Assembly (NCBI RefSeq): GCF_001949145.1
Contig: NW_019091552.1
Location: forward strand, 535,078-599,077
Length of the DNA stretch: 64,000 nucleotides
Source of the DNA: Acanthaster planci
Lineage: Eukaryota > Echinodermata > Asteroidea > Valvatida > Acanthasteridae
Direction: 5' to 3'
Positions 12,161-27,100 of this stretch are shown here, piece after piece. A program made the translations under genes and the position numbers. The notes under the pieces are model-generated. The model saw only the letters and a list, made by a program, of their open reading frames with translations. It was not told the DNA's origin and made no database searches. The stretch's first letter is position 1; each line of letters opens with the position of its first letter.

Positions 12161-15100
12161 GTACACTGGTTTAGGACTTTTGCTGAAACAAAGACCTGTG
12201 ATTATACTTTGGCCGGGCCAGTTCAATGACATTATGCCATACCACAGCCTGCTATGACCTGGACCCGATTAATTTAGAAGGGGATTTTACAACAGCACTA
12301 AAAAGCAAAGACCATGATATATGTACATGACATGCATGCATGCAATGCCATTCATGGAGACCCTTTTCATGGTGGAAATTGATTTAAGCCTGGTTTCCAT
12401 GTCAATGTAAGAAAGCAGAGAGCAATGCAATCAAGATGCAAACTGCAACGCAGACATACGGAAACGTGTCTCACAGAAGTATCAGCAGTAGCCCAGACAT
12501 ACTCAAACCAGCTCCCGACGGATCGGCAAAGTTGAGCCTAGTTCAACTTTGCTTACTGTCTGTGTTGAGTCGCTAAGCTGTCCTATACGAACACACACGC
12601 TGGCATGACGTTCGTACAGTGATGTTCGTCTCGCTTAGTACCACTCATTTTGTCCATTTTCTTCGTATATCACTAACATGTGAAGCCCCAATCATCAACA
12701 AAATAGGTTACCATTAACAAATTACATTAAACTGGAGTACGTGTATCAGTTTGGCTTCAAGAGGCAACATTGGCACCTAAAAGAAGGCATTTTTTTGCCA
12801 AACTTTTCTGAGTTTCAGACCCCCATTTGTTTAGTTTTAATGATTTGGGTGGAATAATGTCTTGCAGCATCTCTTCCACAACTGTCTGCATCTTGACATC
12901 TTGCATGCCATCAGCGTTCATTATGACCATAAGGAAACCAGGCTTTACCTGTGTACTGAGACTGATGTCTTCCCAGAGCATGTTACGGTACTTCCTCAAC
13001 TAACGTTCAAAATAAAGAGTTGGTACTTGTAGACCATATTGTAAAGCAGATCATTATTGAAGCCTTACATACGTATACAAGTTGAAGTTCTGTTTACCGT
13101 ACATTTTCAACATGAAAAGGGTTTCGATACACATTACAGTTCCAGTACACTTGAATTACAACCTTTTAATGATGCTTATGGAAAATCTCACAAATGCATT
13201 TGTACAAAGCATTTTCTGCTCATAACCATACATTGCTTTCCCATGAAACTTGCAAAAGCGGTCTCACACTGAGGTTCTGTGAATATGTGTACATGTAGTT
13301 TTAGAGAACAGGAGATCGGTGGTAGCTCCAGTGTGCTTGGACCAATTTGCAAGATAAACACGTGCACTACAACCTCAACGGGCACCTCAACTTCAGACAT
13401 ACATGTTGTAAAGACGTGATTTTTCACAATTTACATGCTACATTTTCACTTCAGTCAATCCACTTGATAGACATATCGGTACACAGTGTAGAATCATGGC
13501 CCCAGCCACAGCAAGGCAAGTTTTCTTTTGTTGTTTTTGTAGATTCCGGTAGTCAGTTGTTGATCATTTCTGCAATGCAGAGTTTTGCTGTCTTTCTTTG
13601 ATTGCTTTCAAAACCTGCCTTCTGTCCTTACCAGACATGGTGAGGGGCATTTTTCCTCTGAATAAAGACCCGATGTATAAAATTGACAAAGCTGTTAAAA
13701 GGACTACAAATGAGATAGAAAAGTTCACATTATACATACATGTGCCATTGTGGCAGTTTGAAAATATACTGACTTTGGAGAAAGAGATTACTTGATTCGT
13801 TTTGCAAGCACGTGATACTGTTTCAAAACAGCATGCTTGTTCCTGCCGGGTTGTCACCAGTCGTGGCGAAAATGGGCCATTGTGGCATCCACAGAAAGAA
13901 CTCATACCATCGTCTATTGTGTCTTGGTCTTTAAATTTAGTTTCTTACCCTGGATATGCAGATTATAAGCCCATAGACTCAGTGTGATTGCTTTTATGCC
14001 CAATGAACTAAGCAAAAGGCAACTGTGCATTTGTACATTTGTTACACTACATGATCTGTAGTGCATGCGTGAATGTGCATTTTTTTATCATCTTAGAAAT
14101 GCGAAAAAGCCCAGTATTCTGTTGCAAACAGACGTCTCCTCAGTTGTCGGTTTGTATTTGTTCCCCTAAGTTTAGAAGGACAAAAAGAAAATGTATTTGG
14201 GAGGAGCCTTAGCCATTTTGTTCTCCATTCATAAATTATAGTTCACAAATATTTTAACTCTTGGTAAGTAGAGTTTAATTTCACATTAGAATTGCAAGAA
14301 TTTCTCCTCATTTTTCAGTCTTTCAGTTTACATTTACATGTACATTTGGTATTGAACGCACCTGTTTTTGTTCATTGCAGACACACACTGTACACGTACA
14401 TCTGAGATTCGTACAGAAGTGTTTCACAATTCTGCATTCTTCTTTGGTCCTACATGTAACAGAAAATTTATTTTTATTGATGGAAACTGTCTCAGCTGAC
14501 GGCTACAGTGTTTTTATTTCCGCTTTTGTCTGTGTGCGTGTTTTTTCCATCAGCGGTGAAGTGTGTGAATTGTTATTCGTGCCTGAAGGAAGATTCCTAG
14601 TTTAGCATCGTTGGTGCTCTGTCCATAGCCTCAAGACTCTGTGCCTATGCATTTGAAATTGCAGTGTATAGTGTACATGTACAGATGTATGAATATAACA
14701 GCAGACACGTTCACTGTTCAGGACTACGCGGCGTAAACAAGATTGACCCCTGGCTTATCTGATCAGTGTACACATGTACGGTATATAATGCAGTTTCCTA
14801 GTATTTTCTTGGCTTTTTTGTCAATCACCGCTGGGTCCCACTATAGTGTACAAACCATTCAAGGCAGAAAAGAAATTGCCAAGTTTGTGCATATATGTAC
14901 GTGTGTAATGTAAAAGTACAATGCACCAGTACCCGCACATCATTTACATGCATGTGAATATTTCCAAATAGGTCACTTGGGAGACATTTTGTGGTAAATT
15001 TGTCAACATTAGGGAGACATCAAGTCTCCCTAATGCTCCAACTACCAAAAGGAGGAAAATTTTTATGTCCACATTTTGAGAGATGATAGATTAGGGTCTG

Positions 15101-18100
15101 AAAGGAAAACAGGCAAAGTTTGGTGAAGATCGGATAAGGGAATATTGAATTATGGGACGGTAAAGTTTGAAAAATTTTGTGCACGTTCCTATGGGAGTGT
15201 CTCTCAAGTGACCCATTTTTGGTAATAAGAATAAGTGATCTAAAATAGTATTGAGAACTCTGCATTGTTGGATGGACTCTGAACTATATGTACGTGTACC
15301 GGGAGGCCCCTTCCGGTTGATAGTCTGACTCTGATAAAAACATGCATAATTTGTGTACAGATCATGACTTAATGAATGGAATGCATATGCTGGGTAGCTA
15401 GCCCCCCCCTTTCCCCAGTAAGTGGACTCTGTGTGCAGTGCATGCATTTGTAATATTGAAACCTGCAGTACAAGTCTACCAATACAGGCATACCCAGGTA
15501 CTGTATGTCGTGACACTTGCATAAAAATTTGGGTGTTAGCAGTTGCTGTACGTGCTCCAATGATCCTTTTGTACATTCGTGTGTCCAGGCCATGGCCAGC
15601 TGTTGTACAGTTGGACAGGAAATCGAGGCAAGACATTGACAGGAGAATGGGGTTGGTTATGCGGTATATAAGAACCGAAATGGAAGGGCAGGACATACAG
15701 TAACTGCACTGTCCCATTCGCCACGACTAAAGGCTTTTTGAGCACCGTAAGAATTGAATTGTAAGCACGGAATTGTTGTTCAGTAGAAAACTTTATCTGG
15801 ACAGTCATGCAACAAATACATGTAGTGTTCTGTCATAATAGGGCCCTAAAGTAATTTGTGCATCTTGTAGAGGCTTTACTTGGTAGCCATCTTGCAGGTC
15901 AGTTCTTTTGTTGCACAGGGAACCCTCCTTTGTGCACGCCCTGTGGAACAGAAGCACTGACCTACAGGATGGCAGCCATGCAAACCCTCTGTACCAGTAT
16001 ACTGGTATAATATGTACATGTACCTGTACCGTACCAAGTACAAACCTCAGTATTTATGGTAGTACATGAACATCTGTCTTACAGTTCAGAAATCATTTCA
16101 TGAGATTTGCATACATGTATACAGCGTTTACTTTTGTTTTGACATGGCAGATTTATTTTGACTCAAATAATGTACATGTACTTTGCAAATGTTTGTTTTG
16201 CAGCATATTAAAAGAAAGCCTATACTTTCTAAGTTTGCGAAAATTTTCTTCTCCACTAATGAAAAGATTGCAGAAAGTAATTTTAGTGTACATGTATTTC
16301 AAATGCCATGCCATCAGCTCAGTGTCTTTTTTTCATATATGAAAATGTTTTGTTTGATTTGTAAATGGGAATTTGTGCTAAAATACATGCATCTACATGT
16401 ACCTGTTACCATTCCTTGCCACAACGTGTACATGTACTCTCCATGCATTCATCAAGTGTTCATTTTTTTGCACAAATTTGAAATTTCATTCTGGGACGGC
16501 AGACATAATTTTGAGTTTATGGGTAGAGTGGCCCTGGAACCTTTTCCAGGGGTGTTCACTCTGGCAAAGCAGTTAATCTCTAGCATTACACGTATGAAAG
16601 GAGCTTATAGAATTGAAGCCCACGGTTGCATTTTTCCCCCCAGTAGACCGTTACCATTAAAGCCCACTTTATGGTGTTCTGACCAGTCCGGGCCAATTTA
16701 GTATGTCTAACATCCATGCACACAACTGTAGGAGGCGTGTAGCTGGGACATGCAAGTTGTAGCATTGCGTTGGACAAGGGCCAGTGTTACTGAGCCATTT
16801 CGGTACTCAAAGCAGCGCATGCCCAAAGTGAAGCGCATCCAAGGTCATTGAGGAATAGCACCACACTTGCGCTCTCGTGCGCAATAGTCTGCCTGCCCTA
16901 TCATTGTGGCCACACTCCAACTCACGCCTGTGCTTAGCACCCATAAAACCTTGCCTTTATGTACATGTATATGTTAAACCCTAATCTGGTCATTCAATTG
17001 CCTACGTATAGTGGGTGGGGGTGTGCTGCATTGGTCTGGTAATTAAGATCATGTTTCTAACACTAGCTGCCGCTTCTGTCTTTTTTTTTCCCACTTCATA
17101 CCAGAGCGCTTGCTTATCCAGCACAGCTTGGATGAGGACAGTATCATGTTGGAGGATCCCCTCCAAACGGTTAGCAGCGGCAGGCTGACCTGGGCCTACG
17201 GGGATGAAACGGAGAACGACGAGGATGTCAAAGGAGGGGGGACAGAGACTGAGACCTCGTCGAGTGCCAGCACGTCCAACTCTTACAGGTGGTACAGAAC
17301 AGGCAGGGATCTGGTTTTGATGTTGGGGCTTCAATGAGATTTTGGCCCTGTACAGTAGTTCGTTGCCACACACAAATACAATGTAAACGAACATGTAACA
17401 TGGTTTGAGGTTGGATAGTCAGTGTTTGCTCCCCAAGGTATTGGAAGTAAACAGATTGGCAAGTTCCTTTGGCTTGGCCATGGGTGGTATGTACCTATAG
17501 TTTGCCCAATTCCATTACCCGATGGAGCCCCAGGTGTCATCTTTTTCATGTGAAGCTATATGTCAGGTGGTGTTTGCACTTCCATTCTTCACTTGGCAAC
17601 AGTTCCACAATAGCTTAGCACAGAGCACTTGTAGCAAAACTGTTCCTGGTGTTAGCTGGGGGGGTGGTTTACAACTATTGGACTAGTGCATTGATCTGTA
17701 GCCGCTAGTGAAATAATAAACAACATGGATTACCCAACCATAAAAGACAAAAACGAACGTACACACCACATGATTTGTGAGGTGTGAATGGTACTTATGT
17801 TACATTACGAGTCTGTTCAGTCCCTCTGGACTGGTTTCCTTGATTTCCAACGTGTGAGCAGAGACAATGTAAATGGCAACCAACGAAAACATGACTGCCT
17901 TGTCCCTGTGCCCGGAGCACTGTGCCGCTTGCATGCATGGCAGGCCGTGGCAGCGGTAACCCGGGCTAGGCTTCACTGAGGCGCAGTGTGGCATATAGTG
18001 ACTGCTTTCACTATATGCTTTCAGATTTTGTCATATAAGCTGCGGGGAGTACATGTGTAAGCTGCAGGCTCATTTTTCAGCGTGAGATATAAGTATATTT

Positions 18101-21100
18101 GTGGCAGCTTATATTCTGAAAATTCCAGTGTATACGTTTGCCGTTTAGACCCTAATATAGGTGCATGTACATTTCAGTACTTGTTGATAGAGAAATATTT
18201 TAATGAGGTTACAATTTTCCTTGTGCTGCTGAAAATTGCACATTCAGAAGTACACACAGGGTTTGAGAAGCCAAGAGTGCTGAACCCTGTTGTAACCCCT
18301 GCGTGTTTGCTAAGGATTCTTCCCCAATGCTTGGATATCACTGGATGCCTTTGAATCCCGTAGCAGTTTCACTTTGCCCTTGAGACCCTCAAGGTGCATC
18401 AAACCTCCGTGCTAGTCATCTTAACAGCGGTGCTAAAAGTTTCAAATATTGACTTTGTTTACCAGCAGTTTCAACAAGTGTTTCATGTAGGCAACTGGAA
18501 TGCCATCTTGCGACACCAGTGGTGTTGGTCATGATTAGGGGGATGGACATGTACCTGTACATGGTGCATGTGCCTGATTTAGCTGCTGATGTACATGTGG
18601 TCCTTAGAACGTAAACCATGCCTACGTACACAGTGCTAAATTGGACCACTTGAACTGGAAGTAACTTTTAACTAAGTGCAAAGTTGTGTTATCCAATGGG
18701 TGCCTGCCCACAATCAGTCACTTTGTCTTGTACACGCCTGGTGCAGTCACGAAAACTGCGGCTAGCCTGATGCCTTGAGAATCTTTCAACAATACGGGCA
18801 ATTCACAAAAGTGCGCCTCCAAGAGTTTGCAATGCATTGGCCAATCACACCACGCGAAATTTGTCGACTTTTTCCAAATGCGCATTTGGACGACAGATTT
18901 CGCGCATTGTAATTGGCCAACGCGTTGCAAACTCTTGGAGGCGCACTCTTGTGAAACGTCCGTATTCAGCTTAACAAGCTAAAAAAGAGAATGGGAAAAA
19001 TGTGAGTCCCAGTCATTTGCAAGCTCCCTAGATATTAGTGCATGTACTTCTTCATTTGAATGCCCGAATATTAATTGACATCTAGTCAGCACTCGCTGTA
19101 GTGTTAGACTTTCTGTCTGATTGCCCTGTTTGACCAAGTCGCTTCTCCTTGCAGAGACGAATGGGTACGGCTGTTTGAGGGGCCAGACTACATTGATGTC
19201 ATCAAACAGGAGGGTTTGAAGGGTGGTCTCCGAAGCAGCCGCTTCCGCAGTGTTTGCTGGAGGGTAAGACTAATACTGGCCACTTGGACAAATGCTATCC
19301 ACTTCAGCTTGAAGTGTCAGTGACTGGATCAATTATTTATTACCACTTCTGTCAGGGTGACGCTGTTGAGCCAACTGTTTTTCAGTGGCTGGGCAAAATT
19401 TTTATTTTTTTTATTTAACAGGCAAGTTAGTGTATTTCATAATGATAGTAACCCAGCCGATTTTCATGTACACATATTACTGCGGTTGGAGAGGCCTCGG
19501 ATGAATTGATATTCCGAATATTTATGGTACATGTGTTCCAGTGTCTTTTCATTAGATGAAGTGCATAGTGTTGATGCATCAGCAGAAAACCAGGGAACGC
19601 GTCAGTTTACGGTGTGCACATGACACGTAGGACTCATGTACCTGCTGTCAGAGCACCGTCTATAAGGCTGTGTTGCCCGAGTGACTGATTTGAGATGGTA
19701 TCATGTCACTTTATCTCACCAGTTGGCTTTTTTATAAGTTACTGAAGTCTGTACTGAAAACCTTATACATGTATTTTCTCTGTACAGACTGATCTGGTGA
19801 GCCCATTAAAACATTAGCGTTGAGACAGTCCCGTTATTGCATTGAAGTCACATTCATTTTAAATTAGAGGCACATTGTATACTTTTACATTGGCAAAAGT
19901 AAACACATGATTGGGCAAAGGAGCATTGATCAGGTAAATAACCTGTACATGTACCCGTACAACCTCTATCACTGTCCGGTTGTAAGTGTGACGTCACTTC
20001 AGTTTAAAGCTCACGCTCAATGCTCACTGGACATACACAGCACATAGAGTTACGTGCATTGATTGCCATTTACATGGAACCATGGAACCGGGATTGAATG
20101 CGCAACTTCAGCAATCGTCCATTTGGAACCTGCAAAACGTTGGGCATGCGTGTGTATGACGAAGTCAGTTACGAACCAGATATTAATCTACTGTGCATTT
20201 TCATACTATGCTTGTATTTAACGTGCAAATTGGTTTACTTGTGGCAAGTTTTATGTCAGACTCAAAATTCATCTGGAAGACCCATACATTTGGCAGGGTT
20301 AGGGTAAATCTGGACGAAGAATAACCATGACGTGAAGTTCTACATGATTCCGTTCATCAACAAGGTTACGAGGACTTCAGCAGTTGGTCCCTGATTTTGA
20401 GAGAGTGGTCTCTGCTTATCGCTCCCTGTTGCTAGGTGTACTTGGAAGTGCTTCCTGAGCGACAGGACCAGTGGGCGGAGTCGGTTCGGAATGACCGTGA
20501 GAGATATGCTGCCGTCAAGAGGATGTATGTCGTAGACCCACAGACAGGCTTCAAGAACAGAGACGCTGACCTCAGCTTGAACAACCCACTCTCACAGGAT
20601 GAGGAGGTGAGCGTTCAGCCTCCATGTGCCTGAATGCACGAGGGCACCATCATTAAGAGCTATAGACCCACAACCACCGGGCCACATTCCCCCACTCAGA
20701 TTTTAGGATTGCTACTGCCGATTTGAGTACTTACTTGAGTACTGAAGATACTGGTACTCCATTGACAGGTTTATCCCTGACCCTCCAGGTTACTTTAGCT
20801 AGAAACCATGCCAGACACATCAGTCAAGCAGGTCAACTCTCCCCAAGGCCAAACAGCCTGGGAATCTGGTTGCCAGTCACCACAAAATCCAACAGTGGCC
20901 TTGTTAAATGGGACAAAAATCTCCCATTGTCTCAACATGGCCAGTTTGTTCAGCTGCTGTTTATTGCCAAGTGCATCAGACTTTTTCACCTGATGCACTG
21001 TGCTGCGTCTTTCAGGGTTAGGGTTAATTGATGATTTGTCTAGCTCAAAACTTCCCCTCTGTAGAGTCCCTGGAACCGGTTTTTCCAAGACAAGGAGTGC

Positions 21101-24100
21101 CGTCAAGAGATCAGTCAAGATGTTAAGCGCACCTTCCCTGAGATTGAGTTCTTCCAGACAGATGAGATGCATGACATGATGGTCAACATTCTCTTCTGCT
21201 ACTGCAAAGAGCACGAGGACCTCGGCTACAAACAGGTCAGTGACCAAATAAGGTTAACTTTGAAATAGGGCATTTGCATTACTTGCCCCCAGCAGTAATT
21301 ACAAATGAATTGATGTAAGCCAGAGAAAGCAAACTGTTCAAGTCCAGATTTAAATGGGTAAGATTGCAGACATTAGCAGAAATATAATCAGCATGTTTGC
21401 TTTTGAATTAAAGCTAAATGTATTCAAATTAGTTTAAAAAAACCAGAAAATTTAGAAACTTCACAGTGTTTAGCAAATTTGTTAGTAGATTTTCCTCTCT
21501 CTGGTGATTAATTTTAAAATACATGTGTAGTAAAATCCCAATAATTTAAAGAGGTAGGGAAAAGAAAACCTTCTTTCTCCAATTATAACCTTTAAACTAT
21601 AGGTGGCAAGACAGTCATTCAAAATGAACGTGAAAAAAATGAACATTTTTCCCATTTTCCACTGCATATGAACATGAATGCTCTCTCACATCATGGAGCT
21701 ATTATACACGAGTAAGCGCATACGGAGATCAAAAGGGTCAATGATGGCCACCGCAAGCGCTGCACGTGCTGCAAAGACAAAACAAATTACGCGCCACTTG
21801 CGGGCTATAAGGAATGCTCGGACTTGCATTTGCAAAGGATTGTAGGTACCGCTCATGCGAGTCTGTAACACTTCTGCATGTTCAACATGGCCACCATGAG
21901 ACGGAAACCAACGTCATCGGAGATTTATATTTCAATGATTTTAGTGATTGTTCTGATATTTAACAATAAACATTATTACAAACTACTACAAATTCTCCAA
22001 AATTACGTGACCAGAATACCGAAAGAATGTAGGTGGTCCAGAGGAAAATAACAAAACACACAAAAACATGGGAAGATTGGTTTTCCTTTCTGTCATTGGC
22101 CACAATTGGCCAGGCATGAAACTTTGCCATGTTGTTAAATGCATTCCTGCAGCATGTTTCCACCTTCTGTTAACCGTAGGAACCACTAGCATTGCGACTT
22201 ACGATATAAATATCGCAGTCCATATTTTAGGTATTTGTTCTCTACCGCCGGAACCGCAAAATGTCATAACTGACTTTAAAAACGTCTGACTTTTGCCAAA
22301 TAACCACCGTTGATTTGTAATTTTCGAGCGCATCTGCGGGGATCACTCGCTGACTCATGAGGACTACTGAAGAGAACTGCGCATCTTCTTCGTGCATCTT
22401 TTGCACCATTTATTTACTCCAGTATGCCGCAGCAAAACATGGCGAGTCTAGGGTCTTGAAAACTGGGGCTGGTAACTGCGCTTAATCAGATTACAGTCTG
22501 TAGGGACTCCATTCTAACACTTTGTTTTATTAGCTCCATGCCCACATGTATGCTGTGAAAAATACGTTCCTCTCAATCTTCATTGTCTCGTACTCCATTT
22601 CAGAACAAATCTCACAATTATTTTGACCAGCTTAGAGTAAGATTTTAGATTTATAGATCTTAGAGATTACTATTGAATGTTTTTTGCAGTGTCAATTTAA
22701 GTAAATTCTCTCTTCATCTCATAGACACACATGTACTTTCATTCCGCCAAAAGAATAGGCTTTTACATGTATGTACAAAAATACTTCCATAACTTGAATT
22801 GCCCATGCTGCTTCATGTACATCCGGTTATCTCAAAACGGCCACCAAAACACATTTGAAAGTCTAAAAAGAACACAGGACTTTAATTATTAGTCATAAAT
22901 ACCAAGTGCACTTCATCTTTTCTACACTGGGAAGTCTTGTATGCACGCTACCATTGTGATAAAGGAGACACCTAAACCACCCGATAACCACAACAAATGG
23001 TTGCTACTGCGGGTGATTTATAGCCCGCATGCTTGCAGTGCAATTGTTGAGGTTTGTGTTGGCCATGTAATTGCAAGAGGGAAGGCCATGTGACCAAATA
23101 AAGGAAAAACCTGAGTGAAAATCCGGAGCATGTATGGGGTGTCGTGCACAAGAGAGGGATAGACCAAACAACACAAAAGAAAGATTTGTCATATGACAGT
23201 GCACTGTTTAGGTGGTTTATTAATAGAACAGATATCACAACAGAAAAGGAGAATTTGTGTATAAGAACTTGCTCCATTAGAATAAATAAGAAGAAGGGAA
23301 GAAAAAAATGATGTGTCCAATATTGCAGAGCAGGTTACGGCACCATATATACTGTACTTGTTTATGTGGGTATAATTATGACTTAACTCTGTTAAAAAAA
23401 ACAGGAACTTTGCTAGCCCAAACCTTCAAGCTTTTATCCATTTCCCCTGAGGCTCAATTTATTGAGATTTTACTGTACCTGTATGTATTTGGCTGCAATA
23501 AAGAGTACTCGGGGTGAAAATAGATTTCCACCTGTTTGATGTCGTCTTTTCTGCACAGGGAATGCATGAAGTACTTGCTCCACTGATATTCATTCTACAC
23601 TGTGACCAGCAAGCTTTCCTACATGCCCAGGAAATCAAATCACAAATGTAAGTAGAAATGAACTTTCTTTACAAGCAAGACGTGGCCTTCTGTTGAGGAG
23701 GGCAAAAACATGTACTACACTGAACTGATTGTTGAAATGAATCTCGGTTCCCGATTTCTGGAAGTTCGGCTGAAATCTCCTACACTGTGCTGAATTTTGT
23801 GTAATTTTTCTGTTGGGACACAATACGAAGTAGATGTGACCCACATGCAGGTGTCATTGTCAGCAAGGCAGATCTGTAGCATATGCCCTGCTGTTGAGAG
23901 AAACTGCACTTTTCAGTTTTGCAAATAAACCACAGCGCCTAAAATCCTTGGAAGCTCCAGCCGTTCTCTGAACTAAGAAGCTGATTGTAATGCAAGCCAT
24001 GCTTCTCCGGCGGTGCGTTAAAAGAAGTTTTTTTTTGTTTGTGGGGCCTGTGCTTCCGTGCGTGTGATGATGCACAATTGCACATTAAAGGGTGAAGGCC

Positions 24101-27100
24101 AACGTTAACCCTAACCCCCTAGGCTCCTGCACTAGAAAGCATACTGAACCCCACAAAATCCAACAGGATCATGTACTTTTCTATGTACTTGTACATGCAG
24201 GTCACTGTACCAAACCTGATAAACTCCAACAGAATGAGCCCATTGGAGTTTGAGTGATATGGTATGGATGGGTCTATGCAGTATAGGATGACTTGCATTG
24301 AACAGTACCAAACCTGACAAAATCAAGCATAGTCCAACAATTGGTACAGCAAGTCAAACATTGCACACATTGAACCCTGTGTGTCCCAACTCACGCAGAA
24401 TCCAACACCATCTCCCAGGGCCTTTCATCCCAAGTCTCACAAAATTCAACAAAAAGTTCATCAGCTATGGCAGCAAACCTCACAAAACCTGCTGTCGGAG
24501 TATGGCAGGTTTGGGGGAGTTAGGGTTGAAGTTGAAAGTGGCCTTTTTTGAGTTCAGCACTGACTTAAGCTCTGTATTGTAAACTTCCAATGTCATTGCT
24601 GAAAAGTGCAAAATGTAATGGTTTTCCTTTCAGCTGAAAAACTTGTCTAAAATGCACGTTTTTTCATCAGATTAAAAAAATTGGTGTGAATATGCACATA
24701 CATGTATCACTTGATTTTATCTCGCTGATTTGGAATTGTAACTTTAATGCAAGTACATGTACAGACATTCTGAGTACATGCAGGTGACATTGAAACAAAT
24801 TCTAAACAGAACGAAGTTATATTTGAACTTTCAGAACATTTCCATGTCAAACCCCAACCATCCCATCTCATTTTTCATCCCTGTATTTTTTTAGCCTTGT
24901 TGGACCTGAGAAAAGGTTTGATCTTCCATTATTTCTTGATCATATTACTCATAACACACCACTTCAATGCATCCATCGCCTTCCCCACAGAAATACTTCA
25001 TGTAGTTGTCATCGTTAGGCTTCACCTCAGTAACAGGGACCCACGCAACCTTTCTCTGCACAACCCTTTGGCTCTTCTGGACTGGTTTCTGCAGATTGTG
25101 CTTTGACATCGATGAATACTAGAAGCTTTACAATGATTAGCATATCTGACACAGTGTGGTAAACGGGGCCGGTAACTAAACCTTAATTTGAATTGCATTT
25201 TCCTGATGAGGACACAGTTTTTTACCGTTGCTTCATCGATGCTCCAACACTGGGCGTGCCTCTGCCAATCAGCATCCAGGGTATAACCGTCACGAACTAA
25301 AGCACAACATTTGTTTATTTTCCCATTAATTTCTGTAATTGCCTTTTCAATTCACTGACAACATGATGAGCAAGTTCCAACCAGGAAAGCAGTCCCCATG
25401 GGCCTCGGGATGCTTATGCATTGCATAGTTGGCATCCATGTAATTGCTGTAAAAAAGAGGAGTGACATCAATTGTCCCGCATCGGTCAGAAAATCCTTGA
25501 ATGAATGCAAAATGGTCACATACCCCAATTCTTTACCATTTGCTTGTAAATGTTTGTATTGTTTTGGGGATTAATTTTTCGTCCTCATGAGACATTTGTC
25601 CCCGGTTGGCCTTCAGCTTTGGCTGAAGACCTAGAATGGTGCCTTCCACCATGTAGGCTAAGGCTATATTTAACTACAGGTGTATTTCAAAAGTTGTTTG
25701 ATTTTGTGAGGCCAAAGACATTAACATGTTTCAGTTTGTCCACAAACAAGCTGTTTTTATGTTTTTTAAACTGAAGCTTAAGCAGAGAGGTCATGGTTAA
25801 AATTGATACAGAGAATTTCTACATACATTTGGGAGTAGTCAGTGCGTAAATGCCTAAAGTCTGTGTCAGGTTACTAAAGCAATTTTTATCCTGCATTTGC
25901 AGCAGTACTGAATGTGATCATGTCTTTTTCCTTCCCCACACTTCTTGAAGGCCGGTTGTTAATGGTGAAAGGTACTAGTATTGCGATGCCTCATCTTTGA
26001 CCTCTTGGAGTTCTCATCACATTTTCTTTCCTCTAACCTCACCACCTTAAAAACTGCCCAAACCCAAGAGGTTTTGCTCAGTTCTAATAAACCCATAACC
26101 ATCTTGTTTTGTTAGAATGACTGGTGCTGTCCTAATTTTGCTTAAAAGTGAAAGAACATGGCCATTGGTTCACTGCACTTCTTGAATTCTGACAGTTTCA
26201 TAAAGTTTTGTGAGGTTCTATAGGTGTTGGTGCAACTCTTACCTCTTTTGAAAATCACCTTTTTAATTCCACGCTCTGCTCTCTGCACTTTCCGGGGCAT
26301 TTGCTTTCTAGATATCGGTATGTCTATTATTTTGAGGATTGGCATGTCGGCTATTGAAGTCACCTTTTTAACACTTCCTACTGTGTGGTACTGATGTTTC
26401 AGCTTTGTACAGTGGTGTCTTCTAACATCTTGCATTTGTCTTTCTGAAACTAATCCCCGTCTGTAACAAGATTTGACTGTATCAACCAGCACAGCAATTT
26501 AGCAAAGGTTTGCTTACATGTAGCCTTGCGAGTGCCTGCTCTTCATTGTGTGATTTTACGTTGCCTATTTGTTGTTTCCAGTCCGTCATAGATTGTTTAA
26601 GGCATCAGGTGTAGAGATGGGATCAGATCTACATGTATCTATTTAATATTGTAAATGGTTTCCGTTAAGTTTGTTTTCTTGGTACTCTTGCACGACTACA
26701 GGAGGTAAGGCATTTCTCTTAAGAACAAGAAAGGAGATGCTCCGTGAAATTACCTTTAATGAGTGAACGCTCACTTAGTGAGTTTCCAATGCTAGATTGG
26801 AAATCTGGGAATATCCAGGTTAGAAATGCTAAATTCCAGTTGAGCACATGTGACCCACTCTGTGAAAATGTGTCTTAAGTCGCTAGAGCCAGGTTTTGAG
26901 TTTTCATTTGCATTTAAAAGAACAAATTGAGCTTTTTCTTTAGACGTATCACTCAGTTTGGCATCCTGATGAAAGTTGGTACTCCATGGTAAAAAATGCT
27001 GTATCCCATTGACTTACACTCTGCAAAATTATGCTAAAGGCCTTTTTACTCCAAAGTGGCTCTGGCGACCTAAGACTCATTTTCACAGAGTGGGTCACAT

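Larger units (their letters stand above)
12161..17104 (+). other. TBC1D5 intron 1 with foldback elements
   Basis: About 4.9 kb. It holds the foldbacks at 14964-15222 and 15867-15994 and many TACATGTA words. A minus-strand candidate exon at 13564-13703 (acceptor CATTTGTAG, 45 codons, stop) encodes part of a hydrophobic stretch followed by a basic helix, KDRRQVLKAIKERQQ. I cannot link it to other exons and do not call a gene. Confidence 0.5.

Noticed and set aside
15091-15717. 208-codon minus-strand ORF
   Set aside because: Runs through a foldback element and low-complexity DNA, with no domain, odd cysteine/tyrosine-rich composition and no splice context.
16183-16701. 172-codon plus-strand ORF
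   Set aside because: Made largely of TACATGTA-rich intron sequence of TBC1D5; no recognisable protein.
26142-26492. 116-codon minus-strand ORF in TBC1D5 intron 6
   Set aside because: No domain, no splice partners; length is possible by chance in a 5-kb intron.
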